Source: Bacteroidales bacterium
GTDB lineage: Bacteria > Bacteroidota > Bacteroidia > Bacteroidales > JAGONC01
Reading direction: 5' to 3'
NCBI GenBank assembly: GCA_028716265.1
Contig: JAQUQD010000008.1
Span: 1-61,378, forward strand
Length of the DNA stretch: 61,378 nt
Position 1 is the stretch's first letter; each line of letters opens with the position of its first letter. A program made the position numbers and the translations under genes. Below, in pieces: positions 50,015-58,270 of this stretch. The notes beneath the pieces are model-generated. The model had not been told where the DNA came from. It saw only the letters and a program-made list of their open reading frames with translations, and searched no databases.

Positions 50015-50470
50015 ATGTCAGTAAAAAAGTTTTCGGTCAGGATCCCTGAACAGTACGAGCTATTTCTCCCGGAAGCAACTTCGGACAGGGAACTGCCTTT
50101 GTTCGTCCCCACGATCTCCGCCGGGTTTCCTTCTCCTGCGGAGGATTTCATTGACAGGAAGCTCGACCTGAATGAATACCTGATACGGAACCAGCCTGCC
50201 ACATTCCTGGTAAGGGTGCAGGGCACCTCCATGGAAAACGCGGGCATTCTCGATGGCGATATCCTGGTGGTCGACCGTTCGGTGGAACCCTCCAGCGGCA
50301 AGATCGTCATCGGGGTGATCAATGGTGAATTCACGGTGAAACGGATCGAGATACGAACAGGAAAATTATTCCTTCTGCCTGAGAATGATTCCTTCAAACC
50401 CATGGAGATCACTCCTGATATGGACTTCAAGATCTGGGGCATCGTCACGTTTGCCATACACAAACTCTAA
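50015..50470 (+). CDS. umuD: UmuD-like S24 autoprotease, without UmuC
   Basis: The 151-residue protein matches UmuD closely: a cleavage site region SAGFPSPAEDFIDRKLDLNEYL near residue 35, the catalytic Ser in GTSMENAGI near 72 and the catalytic Lys in NGEFTVKRIE near 108. In the SOS response RecA triggers self-cleavage at Ala-Gly, and UmuD' joins UmuC to form DNA polymerase V. There is no N-terminal DNA-binding domain, so it is not LexA. umuC normally follows directly; here a hairpin-bearing repeat and an unrelated NUDIX gene follow. The shorter start is set by the promoter box. Confidence 0.9.
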   Translation: MSVKKFSVRIPEQYELFLPEATSDRELPLFVPTISAGFPSPAEDFIDRKLDLNEYLIRNQPATFLVRVQGTSMENAGILDGDILVVDRSVEPSSGKIVIGVINGEFTVKRIEIRTGKLFLLPENDSFKPMEITPDMDFKIWGIVTFAIHKL

Positions 50471-50536
50471 TAACCATAAATAACGCTCGGCGCCTTAAGA
50501 CGCCGAGAAAATAACCATAAATACCGACTTGATAAC
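50470..50536. repeat. 10-bp repeat with embedded hairpin
   Basis: Units of the type AATAACCATA flank a hairpin (CTCGGCG at 50486-50492, loop of 8, CGCCGAG at 50501-50507) on both sides. The hairpin follows AATAACG and is followed by AAAATAACC, the same junctions as in the array at 361. It lies between umuD and the NUDIX gene. Confidence 0.75.
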
Positions 50537-50537
50537 C

Positions 50538-51008
50538 ATGCCTCATACCTACGACTACCCCCGCCCTGCCGTAACCGTCGACGCTGTCATCTTTAAAAAG
50601 GAGGATGACCGGCTCTGGATTCTTCTGATACAGCGGGATCGTTATCCCTTTGAGGGCATGTGGGCGCTCCCGGGCGGATTTGTCGAAATGGATGAAACGC
50701 TCGAAGAATCTGTCGCGCGCGAGGTTGAGGAAGAGACGGGGCTGAAGGGGCTACTGTTCGTACAGCTGTACACATTCGGCGATCCGGGTCGGGATCCCCG
50801 CGGCCGTACCGTAACAGTGGTTTACTTCGCCATGGCCCATGCCGATGCTCAAGTAACAGCTGGCGACGACGCCCGGCACGCATGCTGGTTTGAGGCCGGT
50901 AAACTACCGGACCTTGCCTTTGATCACGCAGGGATCCTCCAAAAAGCATTCGAACGGTACGCGGCCGGATGCCTGGATTCACCCGTTCATCCAACGACGT
51001 GGCCATGA
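50538..51008 (+). CDS. NUDIX hydrolase
   Basis: The 156-residue enzyme has the NUDIX box GGFVEMDETLEESVAREVEEETGL (Gly-x5-Glu-x7-Arg-Glu-x-x-Glu-Glu) at about residues 50-72, which binds metal and cleaves nucleoside diphosphate linkages. ALPGGF and the DPRGRTVTVVYFA segment resemble the ADP-ribose pyrophosphatase and NrtR-like subgroup, but the NrtR DNA-binding domain is absent. The ATG at 50538 is preferred over a TTG three codons earlier. It overlaps the DUF3109 gene by four bases (ATGA). Confidence 0.87.
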   Translation: MPHTYDYPRPAVTVDAVIFKKEDDRLWILLIQRDRYPFEGMWALPGGFVEMDETLEESVAREVEEETGLKGLLFVQLYTFGDPGRDPRGRTVTVVYFAMAHADAQVTAGDDARHACWFEAGKLPDLAFDHAGILQKAFERYAAGCLDSPVHPTTWP

Positions 51009-51562
51009 TCGTCATTGATGATAAATTGGTCTCCGATGACCTGGCGCGGCTGCGGTTTGCGTGTGACCTGGGCTGTTGCCACGGGGCGTGCTGTGTGGAA
51101 GGGGATGCCGGTGCACCACTGGAAACGGAGGAGATTTCCCTTCTCGAAGAGCATATCCGGGAGATTATACCTTTCATGACCGAAAGGGGAGTACAGGTCA
51201 TCGAAGAACACGGCGTTTTTGACTACGACGCTAAAGGGGACTTCGTAACTCCGCTTGTCCACGGAAAAGAGTGTGCTTTTGCCTATTTTAAAGGACATAC
51301 TGCCCGCTGCAGCATCGAAAAAACATTTGACGAAAAACATATCCCCTTTCGCAAGCCAGTTTCATGCCATCTTTACCCGGTTCGGATCACGAAATATAAA
51401 ATGTATGAGGCGGTGAATTACCACCGGTGGTATATTTGCGAAAAAGCGCTGGGCCGTGGCAAGACGGAAGGGATATACCTCTATCAATTCCTGAAGGAGG
51501 CGCTGATCAGGAAATACGGGGAACCGTGGTATAAAGAATTATGCCGTCAGATCATCAGGTAG
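51005..51562 (+). CDS. DUF3109 family protein
   Basis: The 185-residue cytoplasmic protein belongs to a family of unknown function widespread in Bacteroidota. It is Cys-rich near the N-terminus (ACDLGCCHGACCVEGDAG, about residue 19-36) with further Cys in GKECAFAYF, ARCSIEK and VSCHLYPVRI; this pattern suggests an iron or zinc site, as in the YkgJ-type cluster proteins. The ATG at 51005 overlaps the NUDIX stop; a longer frame from 50969 lies inside that gene and was rejected. Its 3' end overlaps the convergent ferritin gene by 8 bases. Confidence 0.85.
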   Translation: MIVIDDKLVSDDLARLRFACDLGCCHGACCVEGDAGAPLETEEISLLEEHIREIIPFMTERGVQVIEEHGVFDYDAKGDFVTPLVHGKECAFAYFKGHTARCSIEKTFDEKHIPFRKPVSCHLYPVRITKYKMYEAVNYHRWYICEKALGRGKTEGIYLYQFLKEALIRKYGEPWYKELCRQIIR

Positions 51563-52061
51563 CTTCCGGGGCTGCCCCGAGTGCGGCAAGCTCTTTGTCA
51601 ATGAAAAAGATCCCGCCCTTGTTATCCCCGGCAAGATTCATTTTGTCAAGGATCCCGTTCACCAGGCTCTCCTCCTCGATCTGTTCCATGATGTACCACT
51701 GCAGGAACTGTCCTGTCGTAAAGTCCTTTTCCCGGGTGGTCAGGTCATACAGGGCATTGATACTTGCAGTCACATGGAGCTCATGTTTCAGCACCTGATC
51801 AAAGACATCCTTCAGCGATTTGTACTGATTTCCAGGGTCTGCCAGCGGCTTGAGCAATGCGTGACCGCCACGGTCGTTCACATAATGGATGAGTTTGAGC
51901 TGATGCATCCGTTCCTCGTCGGAATGCTTATATAAAAACTGGGCGGCTCCGGGGAAACCATTGCTCTCGCACCAGGATGCCATGGCCATGTACACGCGGG
52001 AGGATTCTTCCTCCAGCTGGATCTGCTCAATCAGAGCATCTTCTACTTTCTTTTTCAGCAT
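51555..52061 (-). CDS. Ferritin (FtnA-like, non-haem)
   Basis: The 168-residue iron-storage subunit forms a four-helix bundle that assembles into a 24-mer shell. Ferroxidase residues match E. coli FtnA in position: Glu17, Glu50 and His53, with the further Glu near 94 and Gln near 127 in the HELHVTASINAL and GQFLQWYIMEQIEEE segments. It is monocistronic. Iron-dependent control is likely, but no operator was seen. Confidence 0.95.
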   Translation of the reverse strand: MLKKKVEDALIEQIQLEEESSRVYMAMASWCESNGFPGAAQFLYKHSDEERMHQLKLIHYVNDRGGHALLKPLADPGNQYKSLKDVFDQVLKHELHVTASINALYDLTTREKDFTTGQFLQWYIMEQIEEESLVNGILDKMNLAGDNKGGIFFIDKELAALGAAPEAT

Positions 52062-52134
52062 ATCGTGAATTTTAGGATTTTCTCATTATATTAACAACGA
52101 ATCCGGTCTTATTGTTCAAAAGGAATCGGGAATA

Positions 52135-53016
52135 TTATCCCTTCAATGCCTCGGCTCCGGTTACGATCTCCAGCAGCTCTTTGGTGATGGCAGCCTGGCG
52201 CGCTTTGTTATAGGATAGTTTCAGGTCCTTGAGCAGCTCGGAGGCGTTGTCAGTTGCCTGGTGCATGGCTGTCATGCGTGCTCCCATCTCAGAGGCATAG
52301 GAGTCAAGGAGATCCTTGAAGAATTGTATCTTCAGCGACCGGGGGATCAATTCGGTAACGATCCTGTGCTGATCCGGCTCAAAGATATAATCTGTCTGGA
52401 ATTTGGATGCCTTGTCGCTCTCCAGGGGCGGTACGGGAAGGAACTGCTCAACGATCAGCCGCTGGACGGCGGCACTGCGGAACTGGTTATAAACAACGTC
52501 CACACGGTCGTATTCCCCGCCGGCATACCGGTCCATAAGGCTTTGGGCGATGACGGATACGGCGTCGAAGGTCATGGAATTATAGATATCATCATGGTTT
52601 GCGAGGACCTGATAATGATTTTTCCTGAAATAATCGGTGGCTTTCTTTCCGATGGTGACCAGGCTTACGCGGCCGGTTTCCAGCTGGGATGGATAAGTGC
52701 TCTGGATATGTTTCACGGCCGTGCGGATCATATTGGAGTTGAAGGCGCCGCAAAGGCCCCTGTTCGAGGTCATGACAACGACCACTACGTTCCTGACCTC
52801 CCTGGCAGAGGAATAGATGCTCTCACTGGAACCTTCCAGGCTGGCTGAAAGATTCTGCAGGATCTCATGGAGCTTTTTGGCATAGGGCCGCAGCTGAAGG
52901 ATGGCATTTTGCCCTCTGCGCAACTTAGAGGCAGCCACCATCTTCATGGCGCTGGTGATCTGTTGAGTCGACTGAACGGAAGCGATCCGGATACGTACCT
53001 CTTTCAGGTTGGGCAT
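52135..53016 (-). CDS. atpG: ATP synthase F1 gamma subunit
   Basis: The 293-residue central-stalk subunit turns inside the alpha/beta ring. It has the two long terminal helices: MPNLKEVRIRIASVQSTQQITSAMKMVAASKLRR at the start and SEMGARMTAMHQATDNASELLKDLKLSYNKARQAAITKEL at the end. The middle domain is of normal length. It is the last gene of the run atpB-E-F-H-A-G; atpD and atpC, which follow gamma in many bacteria, are absent here, and ferritin is next. Confidence 0.96.
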   Translation of the reverse strand: MPNLKEVRIRIASVQSTQQITSAMKMVAASKLRRGQNAILQLRPYAKKLHEILQNLSASLEGSSESIYSSAREVRNVVVVVMTSNRGLCGAFNSNMIRTAVKHIQSTYPSQLETGRVSLVTIGKKATDYFRKNHYQVLANHDDIYNSMTFDAVSVIAQSLMDRYAGGEYDRVDVVYNQFRSAAVQRLIVEQFLPVPPLESDKASKFQTDYIFEPDQHRIVTELIPRSLKIQFFKDLLDSYASEMGARMTAMHQATDNASELLKDLKLSYNKARQAAITKELLEIVTGAEALKG

Positions 53017-53028
53017 AACGAGGCAGTG

Positions 53029-54618
53029 TTATTCGTTTGGTATATATTTTTTTGCGATATCGGTTGCCGTCTTCTCCAGCAGCCGGGTGATATCGTCGGT
53101 CAGGTTGCCCTGTTTGAGGGAGTCCATTTCCTCCTTGTGGTTCAGGTGGAGATAATGAAGGAATTCCGTTTCAAAATCCCTCGCCTTTGCCACCGGGATA
53201 TCCATCAGCAGTCCCCGTGTGCCGCAAAAGATAATGGCGATTTGTTCGTCCACGCCCATCGGGCAGTATTGATCCTGCTTGAGGATCTCCACGTTACGTG
53301 ATCCCTTTTCAAGGACGGCCTTGGTGGCCGGGTCGAGCTCGGAGCCGAATTTTGAGAACGCTTCCAGTTCGCGGTACTGTGCCTGGTCGAGTTTAAGGGT
53401 TCCGGCGACTTTTTTCATGGCTTTGATCTGTGCCTTGCCTCCTACCCTTGAGACAGAGATCCCGACGTTGATGGCTGGTCTGATGCCGGCATTGAACAGG
53501 TTGGTTTCGAGGAAGATCTGTCCGTCGGTGATGGAGATCACGTTGGTGGGGATATAGGCAGAGATGTCGCCCGCCTGTGTTTCGATCATCGGCAGGGCGG
53601 TGAGTGAACCTCCGCCTTTGACCAGATGGCGTATGGAATCAGGTAGATCGTTCATTTTAGCTGCAATGACGTCAGAGGATATGATCCGGGCTGCTCTTTC
53701 CAGGAGCCGTGAGTGCAGGTAAAAGATATCCCCGGGATAGGCTTCGCGGCCGGGGGGGCGGCGCAGCAGAAGAGAAACCTCGCGGTAGGCGACGGCCTGC
53801 TTGGAAAGATCATCGTAGATGACCACGGCCGATCTGCCTGTATCCCGCATGAATTCGCCGATCGCAGCGCCGGCAAAGGGGGCATAGAACTGCATGGCTG
53901 CCGGATCGGAGGCGGTGGCGGAAATCACCACCGTGTACGGCATGGCACCTTTGTCTTCGAGGATCTTCACGATGTTTGCCACAGAGGATCCCTTTTGTCC
54001 AACGGCCACATAAATGCAAAAAACAGGTTTCCCCTTTTCATAATTGTCCCGCTGGTTGATGATCGTGTCGATAGCAATGGCCGTTTTCCCGGTTTGCCGG
54101 TCACCAATGATCAGCTCCCGCTGACCTCTGCCAATAGGGATCATGGCGTCGATCGGTTTGAGCCCTGTCTGCAGGGGCTCATTCACAGGCTGACGGTAGA
54201 TCACACCGGGTGCTTTGCGCTCCAGGGGCATTTCATACAGATCACCCTTGATCTCCCCTTTGCCGTCGATGGGCTCCCCGAGTGTATTGATCACCCTCCC
54301 CAGCAGGCCTGGCCCGACACGAATGGAGGCGATGCGGCGCGTTCTTTTCACCACATCTCCTTCTGAAATGTCTTGTGCATCACCCAGCAACACAGCTCCA
54401 ACATTGTCTTCCTCCAGGTTCAGGACGATCCCCTTCAACCCGTTCTTTTCAAACTCGATCAGTTCGCCCGACTGTACATTGGACAGCCCATAAATGCGTG
54501 CAATGCCGTCACCCACTTCGAGAACCGTACCCACTTCTTCCAGCTGACTCTCGTCCTTGTAGCCTGCAAGCTGCTGGCGTAAAATTGCTGTAACTTCAGC
54601 AGGTTTGATTTCTGCCAT
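53029..54618 (-). CDS. atpA: ATP synthase F1 alpha subunit
   Basis: The 529-residue subunit has the P-loop [11 protein letters not shown] near residue 170 and the late [21 protein letters not shown] and [18 protein letters not shown] signatures near 350-390, with the Arg that completes the catalytic site of beta. The N-terminal beta barrel and C-terminal helical domain are complete. It carries non-catalytic nucleotide sites. The gene lies 14 bases after atpH and 12 before atpG. Confidence 0.97.
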   Translation of the reverse strand: MAEIKPAEVTAILRQQLAGYKDESQLEEVGTVLEVGDGIARIYGLSNVQSGELIEFEKNGLKGIVLNLEEDNVGAVLLGDAQDISEGDVVKRTRRIASIRVGPGLLGRVINTLGEPIDGKGEIKGDLYEMPLERKAPGVIYRQPVNEPLQTGLKPIDAMIPIGRGQRELIIGDRQTGKTAIAIDTIINQRDNYEKGKPVFCIYVAVGQKGSSVANIVKILEDKGAMPYTVVISATASDPAAMQFYAPFAGAAIGEFMRDTGRSAVVIYDDLSKQAVAYREVSLLLRRPPGREAYPGDIFYLHSRLLERAARIISSDVIAAKMNDLPDSIRHLVKGGGSLTALPMIETQAGDISAYIPTNVISITDGQIFLETNLFNAGIRPAINVGISVSRVGGKAQIKAMKKVAGTLKLDQAQYRELEAFSKFGSELDPATKAVLEKGSRNVEILKQDQYCPMGVDEQIAIIFCGTRGLLMDIPVAKARDFETEFLHYLHLNHKEEMDSLKQGNLTDDITRLLEKTATDIAKKYIPNE

Positions 54619-54632
54619 AGTCTGTTTTATTG

Positions 54633-55190
54633 TTAAAATTCCCTGATATAAATATTATCTTCAAATTCCCTCTTTAACATCATCAGCTTTCGCTGAATGC
54701 TGGTATCATACTGCTGGTCATCCACATGAATGACGAAACCGCCGATCAACCCGGGATCAATCTCTTCAGCCAGATGGATGTGAGCGCCTGTTTTTTTCTC
54801 CAGCATCGCAATGATCTTCCTTCGGAGGCTCTCATCCAGAGGAACGGCCGTTTTAACGACGGCAGTCTTGATATTCTTCGTTTCGTTATATAATTCAGTG
54901 AAATAATGTGGAATCTCCTGAATAAAATTCTCACGGGATTTCCGTGTCATGATCTCCAGGTAAGTCATGGTTTCTCTGGCCAGATGATCTTTGAAGATCT
55001 CCCTGAGGATGGCAATTTTCTTATTATTATGGATGATGGGGCTGCGCAGGATGTTCCTGAAATCCCTGTTCTGCCTGCATACCTTCCCGATCAGCTCCAT
55101 ATCAGCGTTTACCCTGTCGAGGATCTTCTCGTCCACTGCATAATCAAACAGTGCCTTTGCGTACCGGTAAGCAATCTTTCGTTGTGTCAT
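54633..55190 (-). CDS. atpH: ATP synthase F1 delta subunit
   Basis: The 185-residue subunit links the top of F1 to the peripheral stalk. It shows the start [17 protein letters not shown], the [17 protein letters not shown] region near 60, and the C-terminal conserved segment [30 protein letters not shown]. The length is normal. It is encoded between the b and alpha subunits, as usual. Confidence 0.94.
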   Translation of the reverse strand: MTQRKIAYRYAKALFDYAVDEKILDRVNADMELIGKVCRQNRDFRNILRSPIIHNNKKIAILREIFKDHLARETMTYLEIMTRKSRENFIQEIPHYFTELYNETKNIKTAVVKTAVPLDESLRRKIIAMLEKKTGAHIHLAEEIDPGLIGGFVIHVDDQQYDTSIQRKLMMLKREFEDNIYIREF

Positions 55191-55216
55191 CGTAAGGAAT
55201 GCTCTCGCGTTTCTAC

Positions 55217-55711
55217 CTAATTGATCTCTACTTCATCGATCAGTTTGTTGATCAACTGTTTCTGTTTTTCAGTCCGGGAAAGTTCTTCGGTGAGCACCTT
55301 TTCCGCAATTTCGATCGAAAGCTGGGCCAGTTGATTCTTCAGGTCGGTGATGGCTGCCATCTTTTCAAAATGAATGCTCTCCTTTGCGCTTTCAATGATC
55401 CTGTTGTACTCCGTATTGGCCTCCGTCCGTGCTTTTTCGATGATCGACTCCTTGATGGCCTTTGCGTCCCGGAGCATCTTGTCTTTTTCGTCCTTGGCCT
55501 CTGCAAGTAATCTCAGGTGCTCCGATTTCAGCTCCTTCATCTCCTGCCGTGTCTTTTCAGCAGCCTGCAGTGCGTCTTCAATATGATCCTCCCTCTTCCT
55601 GAGCGCTTTCATGATCGGTTTCCAGGCGTATTTACCCAGAACGTACAAAAGAAGCAGAAAGGAGATGGTCATCCAGAAAATAAGTCCAATACCGGGAGTT
55701 ATGAGTTCCAT
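55217..55711 (-). CDS. atpF: ATP synthase F0 b subunit
   Basis: The 164-residue peripheral-stalk subunit has one N-terminal helix (about 8-28, GLIFWMTISFLLLLYVLGKY) and a long charged coiled coil with Ala-, Glu- and Lys-rich heptads to the end. The KYAWKPIMKALRKREDHI sequence after the helix is characteristic. It dimerises and binds delta. It follows the c subunit gene by 91 bases. Confidence 0.95.
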   Translation of the reverse strand: MELITPGIGLIFWMTISFLLLLYVLGKYAWKPIMKALRKREDHIEDALQAAEKTRQEMKELKSEHLRLLAEAKDEKDKMLRDAKAIKESIIEKARTEANTEYNRIIESAKESIHFEKMAAITDLKNQLAQLSIEIAEKVLTEELSRTEKQKQLINKLIDEVEIN

Positions 55712-55802
55712 ACCTGTATTTTTTGTAACCGTTTTTAATCTTGGAAACCCTGCATCCCGACCTACCGTCAGGATGCAGGGATCTGTTCGTCAGGTTTGTT
55801 TT

Positions 55803-56081
<279 letters not shown>

Positions 56082-56125
56082 TTAATACTTGTATACAATG
56101 TTGTTCATTGGATTCTGATTCATTG

Positions 56126-57268
56126 TCAATGATGTTCTTCCATGGCCATCCCGAAGTACAATGAAGAAAGCAGCGTGAACACATAGGCCTGGATAAAGGC
56201 GACCAGCAATTCGAGCAATCCCATGAATACGGCAAAAAGGATGGATACGATCGAAACGGAGTAGCCCAGGAAAATGTTCATGTTGCCAAAAATAAAGATC
56301 AGGCTGATAAAACCCAGCATGATGATGTGACCTGCCGTGATGTTGGCGAAGAGACGGATCATCAGGATAAAGGGCTTGGTGAAGACGCCCATCAGTTCCA
56401 CCAGGGGCATGAGCGGTAGGGGAACTTTCAGCCACCAGGGAACGCCGGGGGTGTTGTAGATGTGTTTCCAGTAATTCTTATTCCCGATGAAGGTGGTGAT
56501 GATAAAAGTAATGAGGGCCATGACCATCGTTACGGCAATATTTCCTGTTAGATTGGCGCCGCCGGGGAAAAAGGGGACAAGGCCAATCAGGTTGTTCAGG
56601 AAAATGAAAAAGAACAGCGTCAGCAGGTAAGGCAGGAACCGTTCGTAATGATGTTCACCGATCGAGGATCTGGCCATATCCCTCACAAACAGGATGACCG
56701 GCTCCAAAAGGGACTGAAGTCCCTTCGGTGAATGGCCTTCCCGTTTTTTGTAGGCCTTTGCGACTGAGATAAAAATGATGCAGATCAGGATGCAGCTGAT
56801 GAACAGGGCCAGCACGTTCTTGGTGACCGACAGATCCAGCGGCAGTGGCGCATTGGGATCCGCTTCCATGCTGTCTCCGATGACCCTGACGATCTTGCCT
56901 TTGTTCTTTCCTTCCGTTTCCAGCTTGTATCCCTTGTAGGATGCGTGGCCGTGATGGAAACGGGAGGACATGAAAGCGTGCACTTTCCCCTCGTCAACCA
57001 GGATCACAGGAAGTGGAATGGAGACGTGCCTGGTGCGCGTGGAAAGGATGTGCCATTCGTGAGCATCCACGACATGGTCAATGATCATGGTTCCGGCGTT
57101 GAAGGATTCCTTCCCGCGGCCCGAACTGTGAGCAGCCTCTTCAGAATGCGCTTGCCTTTCGCCTGCAGCTAGAACAGGGGAAGGAGCAACGAACAGAATG
57201 GAGAGGATAACCAAAGGGAATGCTATGAAAAGCCCCTGCGTTTTTGAGAGCATCCTGCGAAAAATCAT
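56126..57268 (-). CDS. atpB: ATP synthase F0 a subunit, long form
   Basis: The 380-residue protein is larger than the usual 240-270 residues. An N-terminal hydrophobic signal-like segment (about 12-34) and about 115 extra residues, His-, Glu- and Gly-rich at first, precede the first channel helix near residue 150. Long forms of this type are usual in Bacteroidota. The five channel helices follow, with the essential Arg in ILMIRLFANITAGH near residue 315. It is the first gene of the operon; no atpI gene is next to it. Confidence 0.95.
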   Translation of the reverse strand: MIFRRMLSKTQGLFIAFPLVILSILFVAPSPVLAAGERQAHSEEAAHSSGRGKESFNAGTMIIDHVVDAHEWHILSTRTRHVSIPLPVILVDEGKVHAFMSSRFHHGHASYKGYKLETEGKNKGKIVRVIGDSMEADPNAPLPLDLSVTKNVLALFISCILICIIFISVAKAYKKREGHSPKGLQSLLEPVILFVRDMARSSIGEHHYERFLPYLLTLFFFIFLNNLIGLVPFFPGGANLTGNIAVTMVMALITFIITTFIGNKNYWKHIYNTPGVPWWLKVPLPLMPLVELMGVFTKPFILMIRLFANITAGHIIMLGFISLIFIFGNMNIFLGYSVSIVSILFAVFMGLLELLVAFIQAYVFTLLSSLYFGMAMEEHH

Positions 57269-57300
57269 GGAATGAAGATATATTTTCTGGAAAACCAGTG

Positions 57301-57308
57301 CAAATTTA
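57301..57308 (-). promoter_or_regulatory. Candidate -7 element for the ATP synthase operon
   Basis: On the minus strand this reads TAAATTTG, a full TAnnTTTG match, 33 bases before the atpB ATG. The divergent tadA gene has TTACTTTG at 57374-57381, one mismatch from the consensus, so the 137-bp spacer may hold back-to-back promoters. Confidence 0.45.
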
Positions 57309-57405
57309 TAACTTATGGCGAAATTATTACTTTTTTTAAATGAGTTTATAGCAGATAATACTTCATGAATTCATTACTTTGCACTCGTAGACCGGATCGC
57401 ATTCA

Positions 57406-57846
57406 ATGACAGCTACCAACGATGAGCACTACATGAAGGAAGCGCTGAAGGAGGCGCAAAAAGCCATGGAGATGGATGAAATTCCCATTGGTGCGGTGAT
57501 CGTTTGGGGCGACAGGATCATTGCCCGGGCTCACAACCTTACCGAACGGCTGAACGATGTGACGGCGCATGCCGAGATGCAGGCTTTTACTGCCGCCGCC
57601 GACCATATTGGGTCAAAATATCTTCAGGAATGTACGCTCTATGTAACCATCGAACCCTGCGTCATGTGCGCCGGAGCAGCCTTCTGGACACAGATCGGGA
57701 AAGTGGTGTACGGCCCGAAGGATGAAAAAAGAGGCTACTCCCTCGTATCGCCCGGGCTGCTGCATCCTTCTACAGAGGTGATCGGTGGCGTCCTGGAAGA
57801 GGAATGCCGTTCCATGATGAAGAAATTTTTCCTGGGTAAACGATAA
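57406..57846 (+). CDS. tadA: tRNA-specific adenosine deaminase
   Basis: The 146-residue zinc deaminase converts adenosine 34 of tRNA-Arg(ACG) to inosine. The zinc site is HAEMQ near residue 55 and PCVMCAGA near 85, with the catalytic Glu in HAE. The IPIGAVIVW segment and C-terminal GGVLEEECRSMMKKFF are typical of TadA rather than cytosine deaminases. It is monocistronic, divergent from atpB, and ends five bases from the convergent small membrane protein gene. Confidence 0.92.
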   Translation: MTATNDEHYMKEALKEAQKAMEMDEIPIGAVIVWGDRIIARAHNLTERLNDVTAHAEMQAFTAAADHIGSKYLQECTLYVTIEPCVMCAGAAFWTQIGKVVYGPKDEKRGYSLVSPGLLHPSTEVIGGVLEEECRSMMKKFFLGKR

Positions 57847-57851
57847 AAGAC

Positions 57852-58130
57852 CTATTTCAGGAACATCCCGCTCAGGAACGCAATGACCAGGATCAGCAAC
57901 AGCAGCAGGAAGATCCGGAGAAAGTACTGCCGCCCCGACTGAAAGACACTGGCCAGGGGTACATTCAGATAATACCTGTCATCTGGGCATGGGATGAAGA
58001 TCCCCCTGACGATCATCCGCCGGAAGACCGGGGAATCACGAAGATCCATCTCCTCCAGCGTGCGGGCGCGGGCTTCATCTGTGGCTCCATGCCTCTGAAA
58101 GGCCTTTATGTATCGTTTTTGTTTGATCAT
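57852..58130 (-). CDS. Small membrane protein of unknown function
   Basis: Not recognised. With ATG at 58130 it has 92 residues: a basic and Arg-rich first half (MIKQKRYIKAFQRHGATDEARARTLEEM), a central FRRMIVRGIFIPCPDDRYYLN segment and one strong C-terminal helix (about 72-90, FLLLLLILVIAFLSGMFL). It is thus likely tail-anchored in the inner membrane with the rest in the cytoplasm. A longer frame to 58181 adds 17 residues without a better start. It is convergent with tadA and divergent from the DUF3857 gene. Confidence 0.6.
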   Translation of the reverse strand: MIKQKRYIKAFQRHGATDEARARTLEEMDLRDSPVFRRMIVRGIFIPCPDDRYYLNVPLASVFQSGRQYFLRIFLLLLLILVIAFLSGMFLK

Positions 58131-58270
58131 CGTAACTGGAGGGATCACAGGGTATCGTTTCCACAGACAAATATACCACAAAAGACCGTCTAAAAATCAT
58201 CATGCGGATAATATAACCGCCAATGTTCATACCTTTGAGGCTCCTACAGAAAGAAACAAATGCAGCATCT

